DNA from: Sphingobium sp. B2D3C
GTDB taxonomy: Bacteria; Pseudomonadota; Alphaproteobacteria; Sphingomonadales; Sphingomonadaceae
Reading direction: 5' to 3'
NCBI RefSeq assembly: GCF_025961835.1
Contig: NZ_JAOQOK010000001.1
Coordinates: 2,170,001 to 2,234,000, forward strand
DNA length: 64,000 nt
A program made the translations under genes and the position numbers. Positions within the stretch are counted from its first letter, which is position 1, and each line of letters starts with the position of its first letter. The notes under the pieces are model-generated. The model saw only the letters and a list, made by a program, of their open reading frames with translations. It was not told the origin of the DNA and did not search any database. Positions 36,298-47,034 of the stretch are shown here, in pieces.

Positions 36298-37260
36298 TTA
36301 GCCCTCCCCACCCGATGCAGAGGTCGTCGATCGATCCTTCTCCCCGGACGTCACGACCGCCGAATTCTTCGCCGACGTCACCGCCGGCGCTTCATCCTCT
36401 TTCTTGCCCGGCGGCAGGCGCAGCACGAACCGTGCGGGATCGCGCATGTCGAACCGCAGCACACCGCGCCCCAGCAGCCGGTCCACGCCATCCATGCGCG
36501 CGAAGTTGACCAGTGCGGCCGCAGCATCCGCATCGCCCTCGGGGAGCATCAGTTGCTCACCCGACTGAAAGCGCAGATCCCAGCGGCGGCCGCCAACCCA
36601 GGTCGCGCCGGCGAGCATCGGCTTGAGGGCTGGCGCGGCGTTCATCAGTTCGGCCAGCGCCTTGGTCCGCTTGTTGGCATCCGGCCCCACCACCAGCGGC
36701 AGATCGGGCAAGGCATTGGCCTCGACCGGGCCGAGCGCGACACCGGCGGCGTCCACCAACATCAATTGCCCGCCATTCTGCCAGACCGCAGCCGGTTGCC
36801 GCTCGACCACATCGACGATCAGCGCATCGGGCAGACGGCGGGAAATCCGCGCCTCCTTCACCCAGCCCAGCCGCATGACCTCGTTGCGCAGATTGTCGAG
36901 ATCGACAGCAAGCATCGAGCGCTCGACATATTTCACGGCGATGTCGGAGACCTGCATCTCGTCCATGCGCTCGAGCCCGCGCACCTCGATCTTGGCAACG
37001 GCAAAGCCGGCGCGCCCGGCGAGATCGTTCACCTCGGCGCGCAGCATCGCCGGCAAGCCCATGAAGCTGGCGGTGACCCACAGCAGGATGAAGAGGACCA
37101 GGCCGATCCCCCAGGTCATCAACCGATTGATCTGCGCCGGACTGAGCGGAACATAGTCGAGCAGCTTGTCCAGATTGCTCCTCGCCCGCCGCGGCTTGCG
37201 GCCGGCCCGGCCGCCGCGCGCGCCGCTCGCCGAGCCGCGCTTAATCGTCGCGCTGTTCAT
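36298..37260 (-). CDS. ftsQ: Cell division protein FtsQ
   Basis: A 320-residue bitopic divisome protein: a basic cytoplasmic N-terminus, a TM helix near 49-70 (MTWGIGLVLFILLWVTASFM), a POTRA domain (KIEVRGLERMDEMQVSDIAV) and the FtsQ beta domain (LGWVKEARISRRLPDALIVD). A charged Ser/Thr-rich tail of about 35 residues follows. It bridges FtsL/FtsB and early division proteins. It overlaps ddl by ATGA. Confidence 0.93.
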   Translation of the reverse strand: MNSATIKRGSASGARGGRAGRKPRRARSNLDKLLDYVPLSPAQINRLMTWGIGLVLFILLWVTASFMGLPAMLRAEVNDLAGRAGFAVAKIEVRGLERMDEMQVSDIAVKYVERSMLAVDLDNLRNEVMRLGWVKEARISRRLPDALIVDVVERQPAAVWQNGGQLMLVDAAGVALGPVEANALPDLPLVVGPDANKRTKALAELMNAAPALKPMLAGATWVGGRRWDLRFQSGEQLMLPEGDADAAAALVNFARMDGVDRLLGRGVLRFDMRDPARFVLRLPPGKKEDEAPAVTSAKNSAVVTSGEKDRSTTSASGGEG

Positions 37261-38219
37261 TGCTTCCCCCCACGGTCCGCCAGAGCCTCGGCGATGATGC
37301 TCTCTACCAGCTCACCATAGCTCATGCCCAAATATTTCGCCTGCTCGGGCACCAGGCTCAACGCCGTCATGCCGGGCTGGGTGTTCACTTCCAGCAGATA
37401 CAGGCCATCGAGCCCGCGCTCGTCATCCCAGCGGAAGTCCGAGCGCGACGTGCCCTTGCAGCCCAGCAGACGATGCGCCCGCAGCGCGATGTCCATCATC
37501 GCGGCGGCCATCTCGGGCGGCACGGGCGCCGGGCAGATATGGTCGGTCAGGCCGTCGGTATATTTTGCGTCATAATCGTAGAAGCCGCTCTTGGGACGCA
37601 GCTCCGTCACCGCCAGCGCCCGGTCACCCAGCACCGCGACGGTCAGTTCACGGCCGCGAATGAACGGCTCGGCCAGCAGTTGGTCGAAATCCTGCCACGG
37701 CCCCACCGCATCGCGCGCGATCGGGTTGCCGTAATTGCCCTCTTCCGTGACGATGGCGACGCCGACCGACGAGCCTTCATTGACCGGCTTGAGCACATAG
37801 GGGCGCGGCAGGGGATCGCCTGCGAACAGGCTCTCGCATTCGACGATATGGCCGCCGGGCATCGGGATGCCATGGGGCACGAGATGCTGCTTGGTGAGCT
37901 GCTTGTCGATGGCGATGACCGAGGTTGCCAGACCGCTATGGGTGTAGGCGAACCCCATGATGTCCATCAGCCCCTGCACGGTGCCGTCTTCGCCCGGCAC
38001 GCCATGCAGGGCATTGAACACGATGTCGGGATTGGCCGCGATGAGCTTGGCCGGAAAATCGCGGCCCTCCGCCCGGGTCGCGCCCAGATCGATGGGCACG
38101 ACCTCATGGCCGCGCGCTTCCAGCGCCTGGATGATGCCTTTCGCGCTCGACAGCGAGACATGCCGCTCGGCGGCCCAGCCACCCATGAGGACAGCGACCT
38201 TGAGACGCTTCATGCTCAT
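37257..38219 (-). CDS. ddl: D-alanine--D-alanine ligase
   Basis: A 320-residue ATP-grasp ligase making D-Ala-D-Ala for peptidoglycan stems. Motifs: VLMGGWAAERHVSLSSA at the N-terminus (the usual GG.S.E.. region), HGVPGEDGTVQGLMDIM, YVLKPVNEGSSVGV and LEVNTQPGMTALSLVPEQA. The start MSMKRLK at 38219 is fixed by the ATGA overlap with murB. It belongs to the coupled dcw transcript. Confidence 0.96.
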   Translation of the reverse strand: MSMKRLKVAVLMGGWAAERHVSLSSAKGIIQALEARGHEVVPIDLGATRAEGRDFPAKLIAANPDIVFNALHGVPGEDGTVQGLMDIMGFAYTHSGLATSVIAIDKQLTKQHLVPHGIPMPGGHIVECESLFAGDPLPRPYVLKPVNEGSSVGVAIVTEEGNYGNPIARDAVGPWQDFDQLLAEPFIRGRELTVAVLGDRALAVTELRPKSGFYDYDAKYTDGLTDHICPAPVPPEMAAAMMDIALRAHRLLGCKGTSRSDFRWDDERGLDGLYLLEVNTQPGMTALSLVPEQAKYLGMSYGELVESIIAEALADRGGKQ

Positions 38220-39160
38220 TGCCCCTGCTCCTGCGCCGAACGGCCCACGCGCTGAATCTCCCATTCGAGGGTTGTGCCACTTTCTGCCTGCACGCGCCGG
38301 CGCACTTCCTCGCCAAGGGACTCGATGTCCGCACTGGTCGCGCCGCCGGTGTTGATGAGGAAATTGGTGTGCTTCTCGCTCACTTGCGCCCCACCAAGAC
38401 TGAGGCCCCGGCAGCCGGCCCGGTCGACCAGCGCCCAGGCCTTTTCGCCCGGCGGGTTCTTGAAGGTCGATCCGCCCGTCTTGCTGCGCAGCGGCTGCGA
38501 TTCCTCCCGCGCGGTCGCGATCCGGTCCATTTCCGCCTGAATGGTCGCCGGCTCAGCCGGCACGCCGCGGAAGGTGGCGGCAATCACCACCGCACCTTCG
38601 GGTAGCGTCGAATGTCGATAGGTGAAGCCGAGCGCATCCAGCGGCAGCACGACACGCTCGCCGGAGCGCAGGATGACCTCGGCCTCGACCAGAATGTCCT
38701 TCACCTCGCGTCCATAAGCGCCGCCATTCATGCGCACGAAGCCGCCGACCGTGCCGGGAATGGAACGCAGGAACTCAAGTCCGCCAATACCCGCATCGCG
38801 GGCGGTGGAGGAGACCAGAATGCCGGAGGCGCCCCCGCCGCACCGCAGCGTCTGCGGCGCGCTCTCCTCGACGCGCGCGAAGGCTTTGCCGAGCCGCACC
38901 ACCACGCCGGGCACGCCGCCATCGCGAACGATCATGTTGGATCCAAGGCCCAGCGCCATCACCGGCACCGAGAGATCCAGCGCCGAGAGGAACTGCGCGA
39001 GGTCATCCGCATCCGCCGGCTCGAACAACCAATCCGCCGCACCGCCTGCCTTGAACCACACCAACGGCGCGAGCGGCGCACCGCGCGTCAGCTTGCCCCG
39101 CACGGCAATACCGTCGGGGTTCAGGTGTCGATCGACATTCACGGAAGCGGCAGGATTCAT
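38216..39160 (-). CDS. murB: UDP-N-acetylenolpyruvoylglucosamine reductase MurB
   Basis: A 314-residue FAD enzyme that reduces UDP-GlcNAc-enolpyruvate to UDP-MurNAc. FAD-binding segments: VWFKAGGAADWLFEPADADD, ALGLGSNMIVRDGG, and FLRSIPGTVGGFVRMNGGAY. Catalytic C-terminal blocks: QPLRSKTGGSTFKNP, with Ser/Thr near GGSTF, and SEKHTNFLINTGGAT. The start ATG 39160 lies in a TGATG overlap with the upstream 77-codon gene, preferred over an upstream TTG. Confidence 0.96.
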   Translation of the reverse strand: MNPAASVNVDRHLNPDGIAVRGKLTRGAPLAPLVWFKAGGAADWLFEPADADDLAQFLSALDLSVPVMALGLGSNMIVRDGGVPGVVVRLGKAFARVEESAPQTLRCGGGASGILVSSTARDAGIGGLEFLRSIPGTVGGFVRMNGGAYGREVKDILVEAEVILRSGERVVLPLDALGFTYRHSTLPEGAVVIAATFRGVPAEPATIQAEMDRIATAREESQPLRSKTGGSTFKNPPGEKAWALVDRAGCRGLSLGGAQVSEKHTNFLINTGGATSADIESLGEEVRRRVQAESGTTLEWEIQRVGRSAQEQGQ

Positions 39161-39393
39161 CAGGAGCGACCGCTCCACCAGCCGGACCAACGCCCGATCA
39201 AGTCGGCCTGGGCCTTGCCGGCGCGGTTCATAGCTTCACCCATGTCGAGCGCGGCCTGCCCCATGCCCTTCGGCCCCATGGCGGCATGGCTCTCGACGGC
39301 GTCGATCATCTCGCGCGCCATGTCGAGGCTCTTGCCATGCACCTCGATCATGCGCTCCTGCATCTCCAGGCCAATGCGCATCAGCTCCCACAT
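39160..39393 (-). CDS. Small unknown gene between murC and murB
   Basis: A 77-residue, Met-rich helical protein (starts [20 protein letters not shown], contains AREMIDAVESHAAMGPKGM, ends in a Trp/Gly-rich basic tail). It has no signal peptide, and the pattern of Met and charged residues suggests an amphipathic helix or coiled coil. It starts in a TGATG overlap with the murC stop and ends in a TGATG overlap with the murB start, so it is translated in line with the wall genes. I do not know a named function; a regulatory or scaffold role in precursor synthesis is speculation. Confidence 0.75.
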   Translation of the reverse strand: MWELMRIGLEMQERMIEVHGKSLDMAREMIDAVESHAAMGPKGMGQAALDMGEAMNRAGKAQADLIGRWSGWWSGRS

Positions 39394-40820
39394 CAGCCGC
39401 GCCCCTCGCCCGATGCCGCGATGGCCGGCGCCAGACCGGCCGCCCATTTGGTGATGTCGCCCGCGCCGAGGCAGACGATCATGTCATCGGCCTTCAGATC
39501 CGCGGCGAGCGCATCGGCGAGCGCATCGGCATCGCCGATGGTCTGCGCCGCGCGATGGCCGCGACGCTTGAGGCCGGCGACCAGCGCATCGGCATCCACG
39601 CCCTCGATCGGTTGCTCGCCGGCCGGATAGACGGGCGAGACATAGACCATGTCGGCATCATTGAAGGATTGCTGGAACTCGTCCATCAGATCGCGCAGCC
39701 GCGTGAAGCGGTGCGGCTGCACCACGGCGATCACCCGGCCCTGCGCGCCCTCGCGGGCCGCCGCGAGAACCGCGCGGATTTCGACCGGATGGTGGCCATA
39801 ATCATCGATGACGACGGCCCTGCCGCCGCCCGTCTCGATCTCGCCCACCTTGGTGAAGCGCCGCTTGACGCCGCCGAAGCTGGCGAAGCCGGTCTGGATG
39901 GTCGCATCCTCAATGCCCATCTGCAGGGCGACGCCAATGGCGGCCATGGCATTCAGCACATTGTGCCGGCCCGGCATCGGCATGGTGATGTCGGCAATGC
40001 GTCGCGTCGAGCCATCACGCTCGCGGATCTGCACGTCGAACATATTGCCACCGGGAACGGGCCGGACATTCTCGCCGCGCAGGTCGGCCTGCGCGGAAAA
40101 GCCATAGGTCACGATCCGCCGATCCTGCACGCGCGGCAGGATCGCCTGCACCTCCGGGTGATCCAGGCAGAGCATGGCCGCGCCATAGAAGGGCACATTC
40201 TCGACAAACTCGACGAACGCATCCTTCACCGCATCGAACGAGCCATAATGATCGAGATGCTCGGGATCGATGTTGGTGACGACGGCATAGGTGCCGTCCA
40301 GCCGCAGGAAGCTGCCATCGCTCTCATCGGCCTCGACCACCATCCAGTCGCTGTTGCCGAGGCGCGCGTTGGAACCGTAGCTGTTGATGATGCCGCCGTT
40401 GATGACGGTGGGGTCGATGCCGCCGGCATCCAGCAGCGCCGCGATCATCGAGGTGGTCGTGGTCTTGCCGTGCGTGCCCGCCACCGCGACGGTGGATTTG
40501 AGCCGCATCAGTTCGGCCAGCATTTCGGCGCGGCGGATGACCGGCACGCGGTTCTCCAGCGCCAGTTCCACCTCGGGATTGCCGCGCTTGATCGCGGTGG
40601 AGGTCACCACCACGGCGGCATCACCCAGATTCTCGGCCTTGTGGCCGATCATCACTTTGATGCCGAGATCGCGCAGATGCTGGATGACATAGCCTTCCGA
40701 CATGTCGCTGCCCTGCACGCTGTAGCCCATATTGTGCATCACCTCGGCGATGCCGGACATGCCGATGCCGCCGATGCCGATGAAGTGGATCGTGCCGATA
40801 TCCGTGCCGACGCCCTTCAT
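39393..40820 (-). CDS. murC: UDP-N-acetylmuramate--L-alanine ligase MurC
   Basis: A 475-residue Mur ligase. The N-terminal dinucleotide-like motif is [15 protein letters not shown], the ATP P-loop is [15 protein letters not shown], and further motifs are [23 protein letters not shown] and [15 protein letters not shown]. It adds L-Ala to UDP-MurNAc. The start [13 protein letters not shown] at 40820 is in an ATGA overlap with murG; the upstream in-frame extension is murG sequence read in another frame. Confidence 0.97.
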   Translation of the reverse strand: MKGVGTDIGTIHFIGIGGIGMSGIAEVMHNMGYSVQGSDMSEGYVIQHLRDLGIKVMIGHKAENLGDAAVVVTSTAIKRGNPEVELALENRVPVIRRAEMLAELMRLKSTVAVAGTHGKTTTTSMIAALLDAGGIDPTVINGGIINSYGSNARLGNSDWMVVEADESDGSFLRLDGTYAVVTNIDPEHLDHYGSFDAVKDAFVEFVENVPFYGAAMLCLDHPEVQAILPRVQDRRIVTYGFSAQADLRGENVRPVPGGNMFDVQIRERDGSTRRIADITMPMPGRHNVLNAMAAIGVALQMGIEDATIQTGFASFGGVKRRFTKVGEIETGGGRAVVIDDYGHHPVEIRAVLAAAREGAQGRVIAVVQPHRFTRLRDLMDEFQQSFNDADMVYVSPVYPAGEQPIEGVDADALVAGLKRRGHRAAQTIGDADALADALAADLKADDMIVCLGAGDITKWAAGLAPAIAASGEGRG

Positions 40821-41983
40821 GCGCCCGCTCCCGCGAGGCCAGCCATGCGCGGCGCTTCTGCGGCCCGCACGGTGTCGATGGTCTGCGGCGCGGGGCCGAA
40901 GCTCTCGATGAGATCGCACATGTCCTTCACCGCATCCGGGCGGCCGCAACGATGCGCGCGCTTGGCAGCGTTTTGAAGCGCACCCGGTTCCATCGCCAGT
41001 TTCTGCATCTGGCGGGCCAGCTCGGCGGGCGTGAACTTGCTCTGGTCGATCGCGCGGGCGCCGCCCGCCTTCACCATCTCGAGGACATTATAGGCTTGGT
41101 GGTTATCCATGGCACTCGGCAAAGGTATGAGGATGGCGGGGCGCCCCGCGGCGGTGAGTTCGGCAATGGTCGAGGCGCCGGCGCGCCCGATTACGAGGTG
41201 CGACCAGGCGAGCTTGGTCGGCATGTCCTCGATATAGGTCGCCAGATCGGCGGGAATTTCCATCTCGGCATAGAGCGCGCGGACCTGCTCGATGTCCTCG
41301 GGCCGGCATTGCTGCGTGACCTGCAGCCGGCGGCGCAGGCTGATCGGCAACATGCCAAGCCCGGCCGGCACGACTTGCGAGAGGATCGACGCGCCCTGGC
41401 TTCCGCCGGTGACCAGCAGGCGCAGCACGCTCTCATCGGAGAAGACCGGGAACGGCTCGTCGCGCAGGGCCAGGACGGACTCCCGCACCGGATTGCCGAC
41501 CAGATAGGTCTTGTCCGCATGGCGTTTGGCGAGGCGCTTCACATCGGGATAAGCGGTCGCAATCGCAGCCACCTTGCGGGCCACCAGCCGGTTGACGCGG
41601 CCGAGCACCGCGTTCTGCTCATGCACGATCGCCGGTATGCCTTCCGCAAAGGCGCCGAGCATCGCCGGCAGCGCGGGATAGCCGCCGAAGCCCACCACAG
41701 CGGCCGGCTCGAAGGTCGAATAAAGCTGCCGGGCCATGGCGCGCCCTTCGAGAATGGCCTTAAAGCCCCTGATCCAGCCGGAAATACCGCCGGACATGCG
41801 GCCGGCCGGCAGCACATGCGTCTGCACATCCTCGAACAGGCCCGGAATCTTGGCGCCGCGCTCGTCCGTAATCAGGGCGACGCGGTGGCCCCGCGCCATA
41901 AGCTCCTGCGCGATGGCATGGGCCGGCATCATGTGCCCACCCGTGCCACCGGCAGCCAGAACATAATGCCGAAAAAGGCTCAT
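40817..41983 (-). CDS. murG: Lipid II synthase MurG
   Basis: A 388-residue GT-B glycosyltransferase that adds GlcNAc to lipid I at the inner face of the membrane. Glycine-rich loops: [33 protein letters not shown] and [20 protein letters not shown]. The UDP-binding motif is [20 protein letters not shown]. The start MSLFRHY at 41983 is in an ATGA overlap with ftsW; ATG 41995 would be 4 residues longer. Confidence 0.97.
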   Translation of the reverse strand: MSLFRHYVLAAGGTGGHMMPAHAIAQELMARGHRVALITDERGAKIPGLFEDVQTHVLPAGRMSGGISGWIRGFKAILEGRAMARQLYSTFEPAAVVGFGGYPALPAMLGAFAEGIPAIVHEQNAVLGRVNRLVARKVAAIATAYPDVKRLAKRHADKTYLVGNPVRESVLALRDEPFPVFSDESVLRLLVTGGSQGASILSQVVPAGLGMLPISLRRRLQVTQQCRPEDIEQVRALYAEMEIPADLATYIEDMPTKLAWSHLVIGRAGASTIAELTAAGRPAILIPLPSAMDNHQAYNVLEMVKAGGARAIDQSKFTPAELARQMQKLAMEPGALQNAAKRAHRCGRPDAVKDMCDLIESFGPAPQTIDTVRAAEAPRMAGLAGAGA

Positions 41984-43257
41984 CGCCCGCTCCATGTGAC
42001 GACGTAGGGGGAGCGCGACATATACGGGTTCCGCCGAGTGAAGGCCAGCAGCAGGCCGATGCCCGAGCACAAGGCGATCATCGAGGAGCCGCCATAGCTG
42101 ATGAACGGCAGCGTCATGCCCTTGGAGGGGAAGATGTGAATGTTCACGCCCATATTGATAACCGCCTGCACGCCCATCACGAAGACAAGGCCGGAGGTTG
42201 CCATGACGATGAATGGATCTTCCTCATCCAGCAGTCGCAGCAGCACCCGCACGATGATGGCGAGATAAACGAGCGCAATGGCGATGCAGGCGATCAGGCC
42301 GAACTCTTCCCCGATCACCGAAAAGATATAGTCGGTATGGGCCTCGGGCAGATTGAACTTGGCGGTGCCGCCGCCGGGGCCGACGCCGGTCAGGCCGCCG
42401 CGCGTGATGGTCGCATAGGCCAGCTGCACCTGATCCGGCCCCGCCGCCGGATCGACGACCGGGTTAAGGAAGGAATCGATGCGCTCGCGACCATTGTCGT
42501 AGAAGAGATAAGTCAGCACGAACAGGCCGAGGCCGCCGCACGCAAAGCCCGAGAGGAGCTTGATCGAGGCGCCGCCCACCAGCAGCAGCGCCCCCCAGCA
42601 GGCCACGAAAATGACCGTCTGGCCGAAGTCCGGCTGCCGCATGAGCAGGAGGGCGACGATGCCGGTCAACATGCCCGTCAGCGGGATCACCGGCAGCGAG
42701 GGATCACGCGCGCGCAGCGACAGCAGCCAGGCAATGGCGACAACGAAGAAGGGCTTGAGAAACTCCGAGGGCTGGAAGCGGAAGGCGCCGCTGCCCAGCC
42801 AACGCGAGGCACCGTTCACGCTCGTCCCGATGATCGGCACCAGCACCAGCATCACCGCGAACAGCGCCGCCAGACCGACCGCCAAGCGGCGCGCCTGGGT
42901 GCGCGGGAGCATGGAAATCACGATCATCAGCGGCAGACCAAGGCCGATCCACATGAGCTGGCGATAGAAGAAATAGAGGGGCGAGAGCGAGGCCGAATGG
43001 GTCGACAGCTTGGCCGCCGCCACGGGCGAGGCCGCCGCGACCGCCACCAGCCCGATCGCGATCAGCACCACGATGAGGCCGAGCAGCACTCGGTCGATCT
43101 CCCAGAACCAGATCGCCAGCGCGGTCCGCTCGCGCGGCATGGGCTTGCCGGGGCGGGCGCGCAAAGGAGACAAGGCGACATCGAGCGGCGGCGCGGTAAC
43201 CGGCTTCGCCGCCTCGCCTTCGACCATGACTACGCCTTCGTCCCCGCGCTCGCTCAT
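41980..43257 (-). CDS. ftsW: Peptidoglycan glycosyltransferase FtsW
   Basis: A 425-residue SEDS-family polytopic protein with about ten TM segments after a cytoplasmic N-terminus of some 50 residues. It polymerises lipid II at the septum with FtsI. Signature regions: ASRWLGSGAFRFQPSEFLK, MRQPDFGQTVIF, PEAHTDYIFSVIGEEFG and LPFISYGGSSMIALCSGIGL. It overlaps murD and murG by ATGA at both ends. Confidence 0.95.
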   Translation of the reverse strand: MSERGDEGVVMVEGEAAKPVTAPPLDVALSPLRARPGKPMPRERTALAIWFWEIDRVLLGLIVVLIAIGLVAVAAASPVAAAKLSTHSASLSPLYFFYRQLMWIGLGLPLMIVISMLPRTQARRLAVGLAALFAVMLVLVPIIGTSVNGASRWLGSGAFRFQPSEFLKPFFVVAIAWLLSLRARDPSLPVIPLTGMLTGIVALLLMRQPDFGQTVIFVACWGALLLVGGASIKLLSGFACGGLGLFVLTYLFYDNGRERIDSFLNPVVDPAAGPDQVQLAYATITRGGLTGVGPGGGTAKFNLPEAHTDYIFSVIGEEFGLIACIAIALVYLAIIVRVLLRLLDEEDPFIVMATSGLVFVMGVQAVINMGVNIHIFPSKGMTLPFISYGGSSMIALCSGIGLLLAFTRRNPYMSRSPYVVTWSGR

Positions 43258-44588
43258 GCCCCTGCCCCCGTTTCTGCCCCTGCTTTATCGCGAAGCGCGG
43301 CCACGGCGGCCGCAAAGGCATCGCCCCGCGCCTCGAAATCCCGGAACTGATCGAACGACGCGCAGGCCGGCGAAAGCAGAACGATATCGCCCGGCTGCGC
43401 ATGCGCGGCAGCCTCGGCCACCGCCGTTACCATCAGCTCGCATTCGGTGACGGGCACGGAAGCCTCGCCGAGCAGACGGGCGAACAGCGGCCCCGCCTCG
43501 CCGATGGTGTAGCCGCGCGCAATGTTGGGGAAGCCCGCCGCGCACTCATCGAGCGAATCCGACTTGGCGAGACCGCCGAGAATCCAGTGGATGCGCGGCC
43601 GTCCGTCGACCGGCGGCCAGGCAGCGAGCGCCGGCGCGGTCGACGCGGCGTTGGTTGCCTTGCTGTCGTTGACGAACAGCACGCCGTCGATCTCGGCCAC
43701 GCGCTGCATGCGGTGCGGCAGGCTGACATAGCTCGCCAGCGCCTGCGCCGTCGTCTCGGATGCAATGCCCAGCGCCTTTGCCACGGCCTTGGCGACCGCG
43801 ACATTCTGCGCATTGTGCGGCCCCTGCAAGGCCGGCCAGCGCGACTGGTCCTCGGCGGCAATCGACTGGGCCGTCACGGGCACGGTCTGCGGCAGAGCAT
43901 CGGCGATGCGCCGCGTCACCGCGTCGTCCACCGCGATGATCGCCGGATGATCGGGCGACTGCATGGCAAAGAGGCGCTGCTTGGAGGCGACATAGCTCTC
44001 AAAGCCATCATAGCGGTCGAGATGGTCTGGCGTGATGTTGAGCAGCACCGCCACGTCGCAATCGAGACTGAAGGTCAGGTCGATCTGATAGCTGGAAAGC
44101 TCCAGCACATAGACGCCGCCCTCCGGCAGCGGGGCCTGCGCGAGAATGGGCAGGCCGATATTCCCGCCCATGCGCGAGGGCAGCCCCGCCGTGCGCACGA
44201 TGTGATCGATCAGCGCCGTGGTGGTGGACTTGCCATTGGTGCCGGTGATGCCGACCACGCGATGCGCCGGCAGGCTCGACCGTGCCAGCGCGAACAGCTC
44301 GATGTCGCCGATGATCGGCACGCCGGCGGCGCGCGCACGGCATGTCACCGGGTGACGGTTGAGCGGCACGCCCGGCGAGACGACCAGCGCGTCCAGCCCG
44401 GCCAGATCCATCTCCATCGGATCGCCCAGCTCGGCCTTGTCGGCCACCAGTGCCCGCGCATCCTCGCGCTGGTCCCAGGCGATGACATGGGCACCGCTGG
44501 CGGCCAGGGCATCGACCGTGGCGAGGCCGGAGCGGGCCAGCCCCAGAACGGCATAGCGCTTGCCGGCAACGGCGGGGGAAATGATCAT
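43254..44588 (-). CDS. murD: UDP-N-acetylmuramoylalanine--D-glutamate ligase MurD
   Basis: A 444-residue Mur ligase. The N-terminal part is [17 protein letters not shown], the P-loop [17 protein letters not shown], and later motifs include [30 protein letters not shown] and INDSKATN-like [13 protein letters not shown]. It adds D-Glu to UDP-MurNAc-L-Ala. ATGA overlaps with mraY and ftsW keep it in the coupled chain. Confidence 0.97.
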   Translation of the reverse strand: MIISPAVAGKRYAVLGLARSGLATVDALAASGAHVIAWDQREDARALVADKAELGDPMEMDLAGLDALVVSPGVPLNRHPVTCRARAAGVPIIGDIELFALARSSLPAHRVVGITGTNGKSTTTALIDHIVRTAGLPSRMGGNIGLPILAQAPLPEGGVYVLELSSYQIDLTFSLDCDVAVLLNITPDHLDRYDGFESYVASKQRLFAMQSPDHPAIIAVDDAVTRRIADALPQTVPVTAQSIAAEDQSRWPALQGPHNAQNVAVAKAVAKALGIASETTAQALASYVSLPHRMQRVAEIDGVLFVNDSKATNAASTAPALAAWPPVDGRPRIHWILGGLAKSDSLDECAAGFPNIARGYTIGEAGPLFARLLGEASVPVTECELMVTAVAEAAAHAQPGDIVLLSPACASFDQFRDFEARGDAFAAAVAALRDKAGAETGAGA

Positions 44589-45655
44589 CGCAGCTTCAAA
44601 GTCGCTAGGCCCGCGAGCGCGAGGACGAAGGAGACGATCCAGAAGCGGATTACGACGGTGGATTCAGGCCAGCCAAGCTGCTCGAAATGATGATGGATGG
44701 GCGCCATGCGGAACACCCTTTTGCCGGTGCGCTTGTAGAAGAACACCTGAATGACGACCGACATCGCCTCCACCACGAAGATGCCGCCGATGACCGCCAG
44801 CACGATCTCGTGATGCGCCGCCACGGCGATCACGCCGATGGTGCCGCCCAGCGCGAGGCTGCCGGTATCGCCCATGAACACCGCCGCCGGCGGCGCATTG
44901 AACCACAGGAAGGCAAGGCATGCCCCGACAATCGCGCCGCACAGGATCACCAGATCGCCCGCGCCCGGCACATGGGGAATGCCGAGATAGGCCGCATAGT
45001 CGGCGCGGCCGACAAGATAGACGATGAGCATGAAGGCCATCGACGCCACGATCACCGGCATGGAGGCCAGCCCGTCCAGCCCGTCGGTGAGGTTCACCGC
45101 ATTACCGAAGGCGACGATGACGAAGGCGCCGAACAGATAATATAGCGGCCCAAGGTCCAGCGCGCCGCCGCTCCAGAAGGGCAGATACAGCAAGGTGCCG
45201 TTCTGGCTGACGATCAGCCAGGTAGCGAAACCGGCGATGCCGAATTCCGCCAGCAGGCGCGCCCGGGCGGAGAGGCCCTTGTGGCTCGCCTTGGTCACCT
45301 TGTCATAATCGTCCATGAAACCGATGGCGCCAAAGCCCAGCGTGACGATGAGGCAGGCCCAGATATAGACCGAGGTGACGTTCATCCACAGCAGCACGGC
45401 GCTCGCCATGGCGGTGAGGATCATCAACCCGCCCATGGTCGGCGTGCCGCGCTTGACGAAGTGCGTCTGCGGCCCATCCTCTCGGATCGGCTGCCCCTTG
45501 CCCTGGCGGACACGCAGCCAGCCGATGAAGCGGGGACCGATCACCAGCCCGATGATCAGCGCCGTCATGATCGCGGCGCCGGCCCGGAATGTGAGGTAGC
45601 GGACCAGGTTGAAGATGCCTGGGAAATTCAGTTGTTCAGCGAGCCAATAAAGCAT
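44585..45655 (-). CDS. mraY: Phospho-MurNAc-pentapeptide transferase MraY
   Basis: A 356-residue polytopic enzyme with about ten TM helices that makes lipid I from UDP-MurNAc-pentapeptide and undecaprenyl phosphate. Motifs: PTMGGLMIL with the catalytic region [37 protein letters not shown] and [16 protein letters not shown]. It starts in a TGATG overlap with murF. Confidence 0.97.
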   Translation of the reverse strand: MLYWLAEQLNFPGIFNLVRYLTFRAGAAIMTALIIGLVIGPRFIGWLRVRQGKGQPIREDGPQTHFVKRGTPTMGGLMILTAMASAVLLWMNVTSVYIWACLIVTLGFGAIGFMDDYDKVTKASHKGLSARARLLAEFGIAGFATWLIVSQNGTLLYLPFWSGGALDLGPLYYLFGAFVIVAFGNAVNLTDGLDGLASMPVIVASMAFMLIVYLVGRADYAAYLGIPHVPGAGDLVILCGAIVGACLAFLWFNAPPAAVFMGDTGSLALGGTIGVIAVAAHHEIVLAVIGGIFVVEAMSVVIQVFFYKRTGKRVFRMAPIHHHFEQLGWPESTVVIRFWIVSFVLALAGLATLKLR

Positions 45656-47034
45656 CAGGCCACCTCGCTTGCTGCGAGCTGTTCGACAAGTCGCGAAAGT
45701 CCGACACTGTTGGACCCCTTGACCAGCACCACATCGCCGCTTTTGACTATTAAGCGTGCGAATTCAACGGCCTGATCGACATTAGCGACATGCTCGACAG
45801 AAATTTCGCCGGCCAAAGCATCGGCGAGCGGTGCCATTTCCTCGCCGACCAGAAGCGCCACATCCACCTTCGCATCGCGAATGGCCTGCGCCAGCCCCGC
45901 ATGAAGCGGTGCGGACTGGTCGCCAAGCTCCTTCATCGCGCCCAATATCGCGATCCGCCGCTGCGCCCGCTCCTCGCCAAGCTGCGCCAATGTCGCGGCC
46001 ATGGAGGCGGGATTGGCATTATAGGCTTCATCGACGATCAAGGCCTCGCCACCGTCCGCGGTCGCGATGGGGCGGCGCGCGCCCCGGCCTGGCAGCCCGG
46101 TCATTTCCGCCAGCGCAAGGCCGGCTTGCGCCAGATCGCCACCGGCGGCCTCGACCACGGCCAGTACGCCCAGCGCATTGCTGACCCAGTGGCGACCGGG
46201 CATTCCGACCACCAGACTGAGGCGCGCCGCGCGGGTCTGCACGGTGATGCGGGTACCGGCAGCGCCCACGGACATTTCGTCGATCAGTCGGACATCCGCC
46301 CCGGCATCGCGCCCGAAGGTCACGACTTGCCCGGCGTGACGACGGGCGTGGTCGGTCAGGAGCGGCGCATGGGGCGAGTCGGCGGGAATGACCGCCGTGC
46401 CGCCTTCGACAAGGCCTTCGAAAATCTCCGCCTTGGCCAGCGCGATCTTCTCTTCCGTCCCGAAATACTCGATGTGCGCCGGCGCGATCGTCGTGACGAT
46501 GGCGACATGCGGGCGGACGAGCGCGGTCAGCGCGCGCAGCTCGCCCTCGTGATTCATGCCCATCTCGAACACGCCATAATGCGCCTCGCGCGGCATGCGC
46601 GCTAGGGAGAGCGGCACGCCGACATGATTGTTATAGCTCTTGAGCGAACGATGGGCGCCCCCCTGGCTCATCCGGTCAAACGCGGCGAACAGCGCTTCCT
46701 TGACGCCCGTCTTGCCAACGGAGCCGGTGACGCCGATGATCTTTGCCGACGTCCGTTCGCGCGAGGCACGGCCAAGATCATCGAGGCCCTTCGCGGTGTC
46801 GGCGACGCGGACGCAAGGCCCCTCGACAGCCCTATCCACCAGCAGCCCCGCTGCGCCGGACGCTAGCGCCCCTGGAATATAGGCGTGACCATCCGCGCTC
46901 TCGCCATGCAGCGCGACGAACAGATCGCCGGTCGCGACCTCCCGGCTATCGAACGCGACGCCGCCCACCGCGAAGGCCGTGGAGGCTGTCCCGCCCGTTG
47001 CTGCGGCGATCTCGTCGGAGGTCCACAAGCTCAT
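45655..47034 (-). CDS. murF: [27 protein letters not shown] ligase MurF
   Basis: A 459-residue Mur ligase that adds the D-Ala-D-Ala made by Ddl. The N-terminus is [18 protein letters not shown], the P-loop [16 protein letters not shown], and further motifs are [33 protein letters not shown] and [14 protein letters not shown]. The start MSLWTSDEI at 47034 is in an ATGA overlap with murE. Confidence 0.97.
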   Translation of the reverse strand: MSLWTSDEIAAATGGTASTAFAVGGVAFDSREVATGDLFVALHGESADGHAYIPGALASGAAGLLVDRAVEGPCVRVADTAKGLDDLGRASRERTSAKIIGVTGSVGKTGVKEALFAAFDRMSQGGAHRSLKSYNNHVGVPLSLARMPREAHYGVFEMGMNHEGELRALTALVRPHVAIVTTIAPAHIEYFGTEEKIALAKAEIFEGLVEGGTAVIPADSPHAPLLTDHARRHAGQVVTFGRDAGADVRLIDEMSVGAAGTRITVQTRAARLSLVVGMPGRHWVSNALGVLAVVEAAGGDLAQAGLALAEMTGLPGRGARRPIATADGGEALIVDEAYNANPASMAATLAQLGEERAQRRIAILGAMKELGDQSAPLHAGLAQAIRDAKVDVALLVGEEMAPLADALAGEISVEHVANVDQAVEFARLIVKSGDVVLVKGSNSVGLSRLVEQLAASEVA

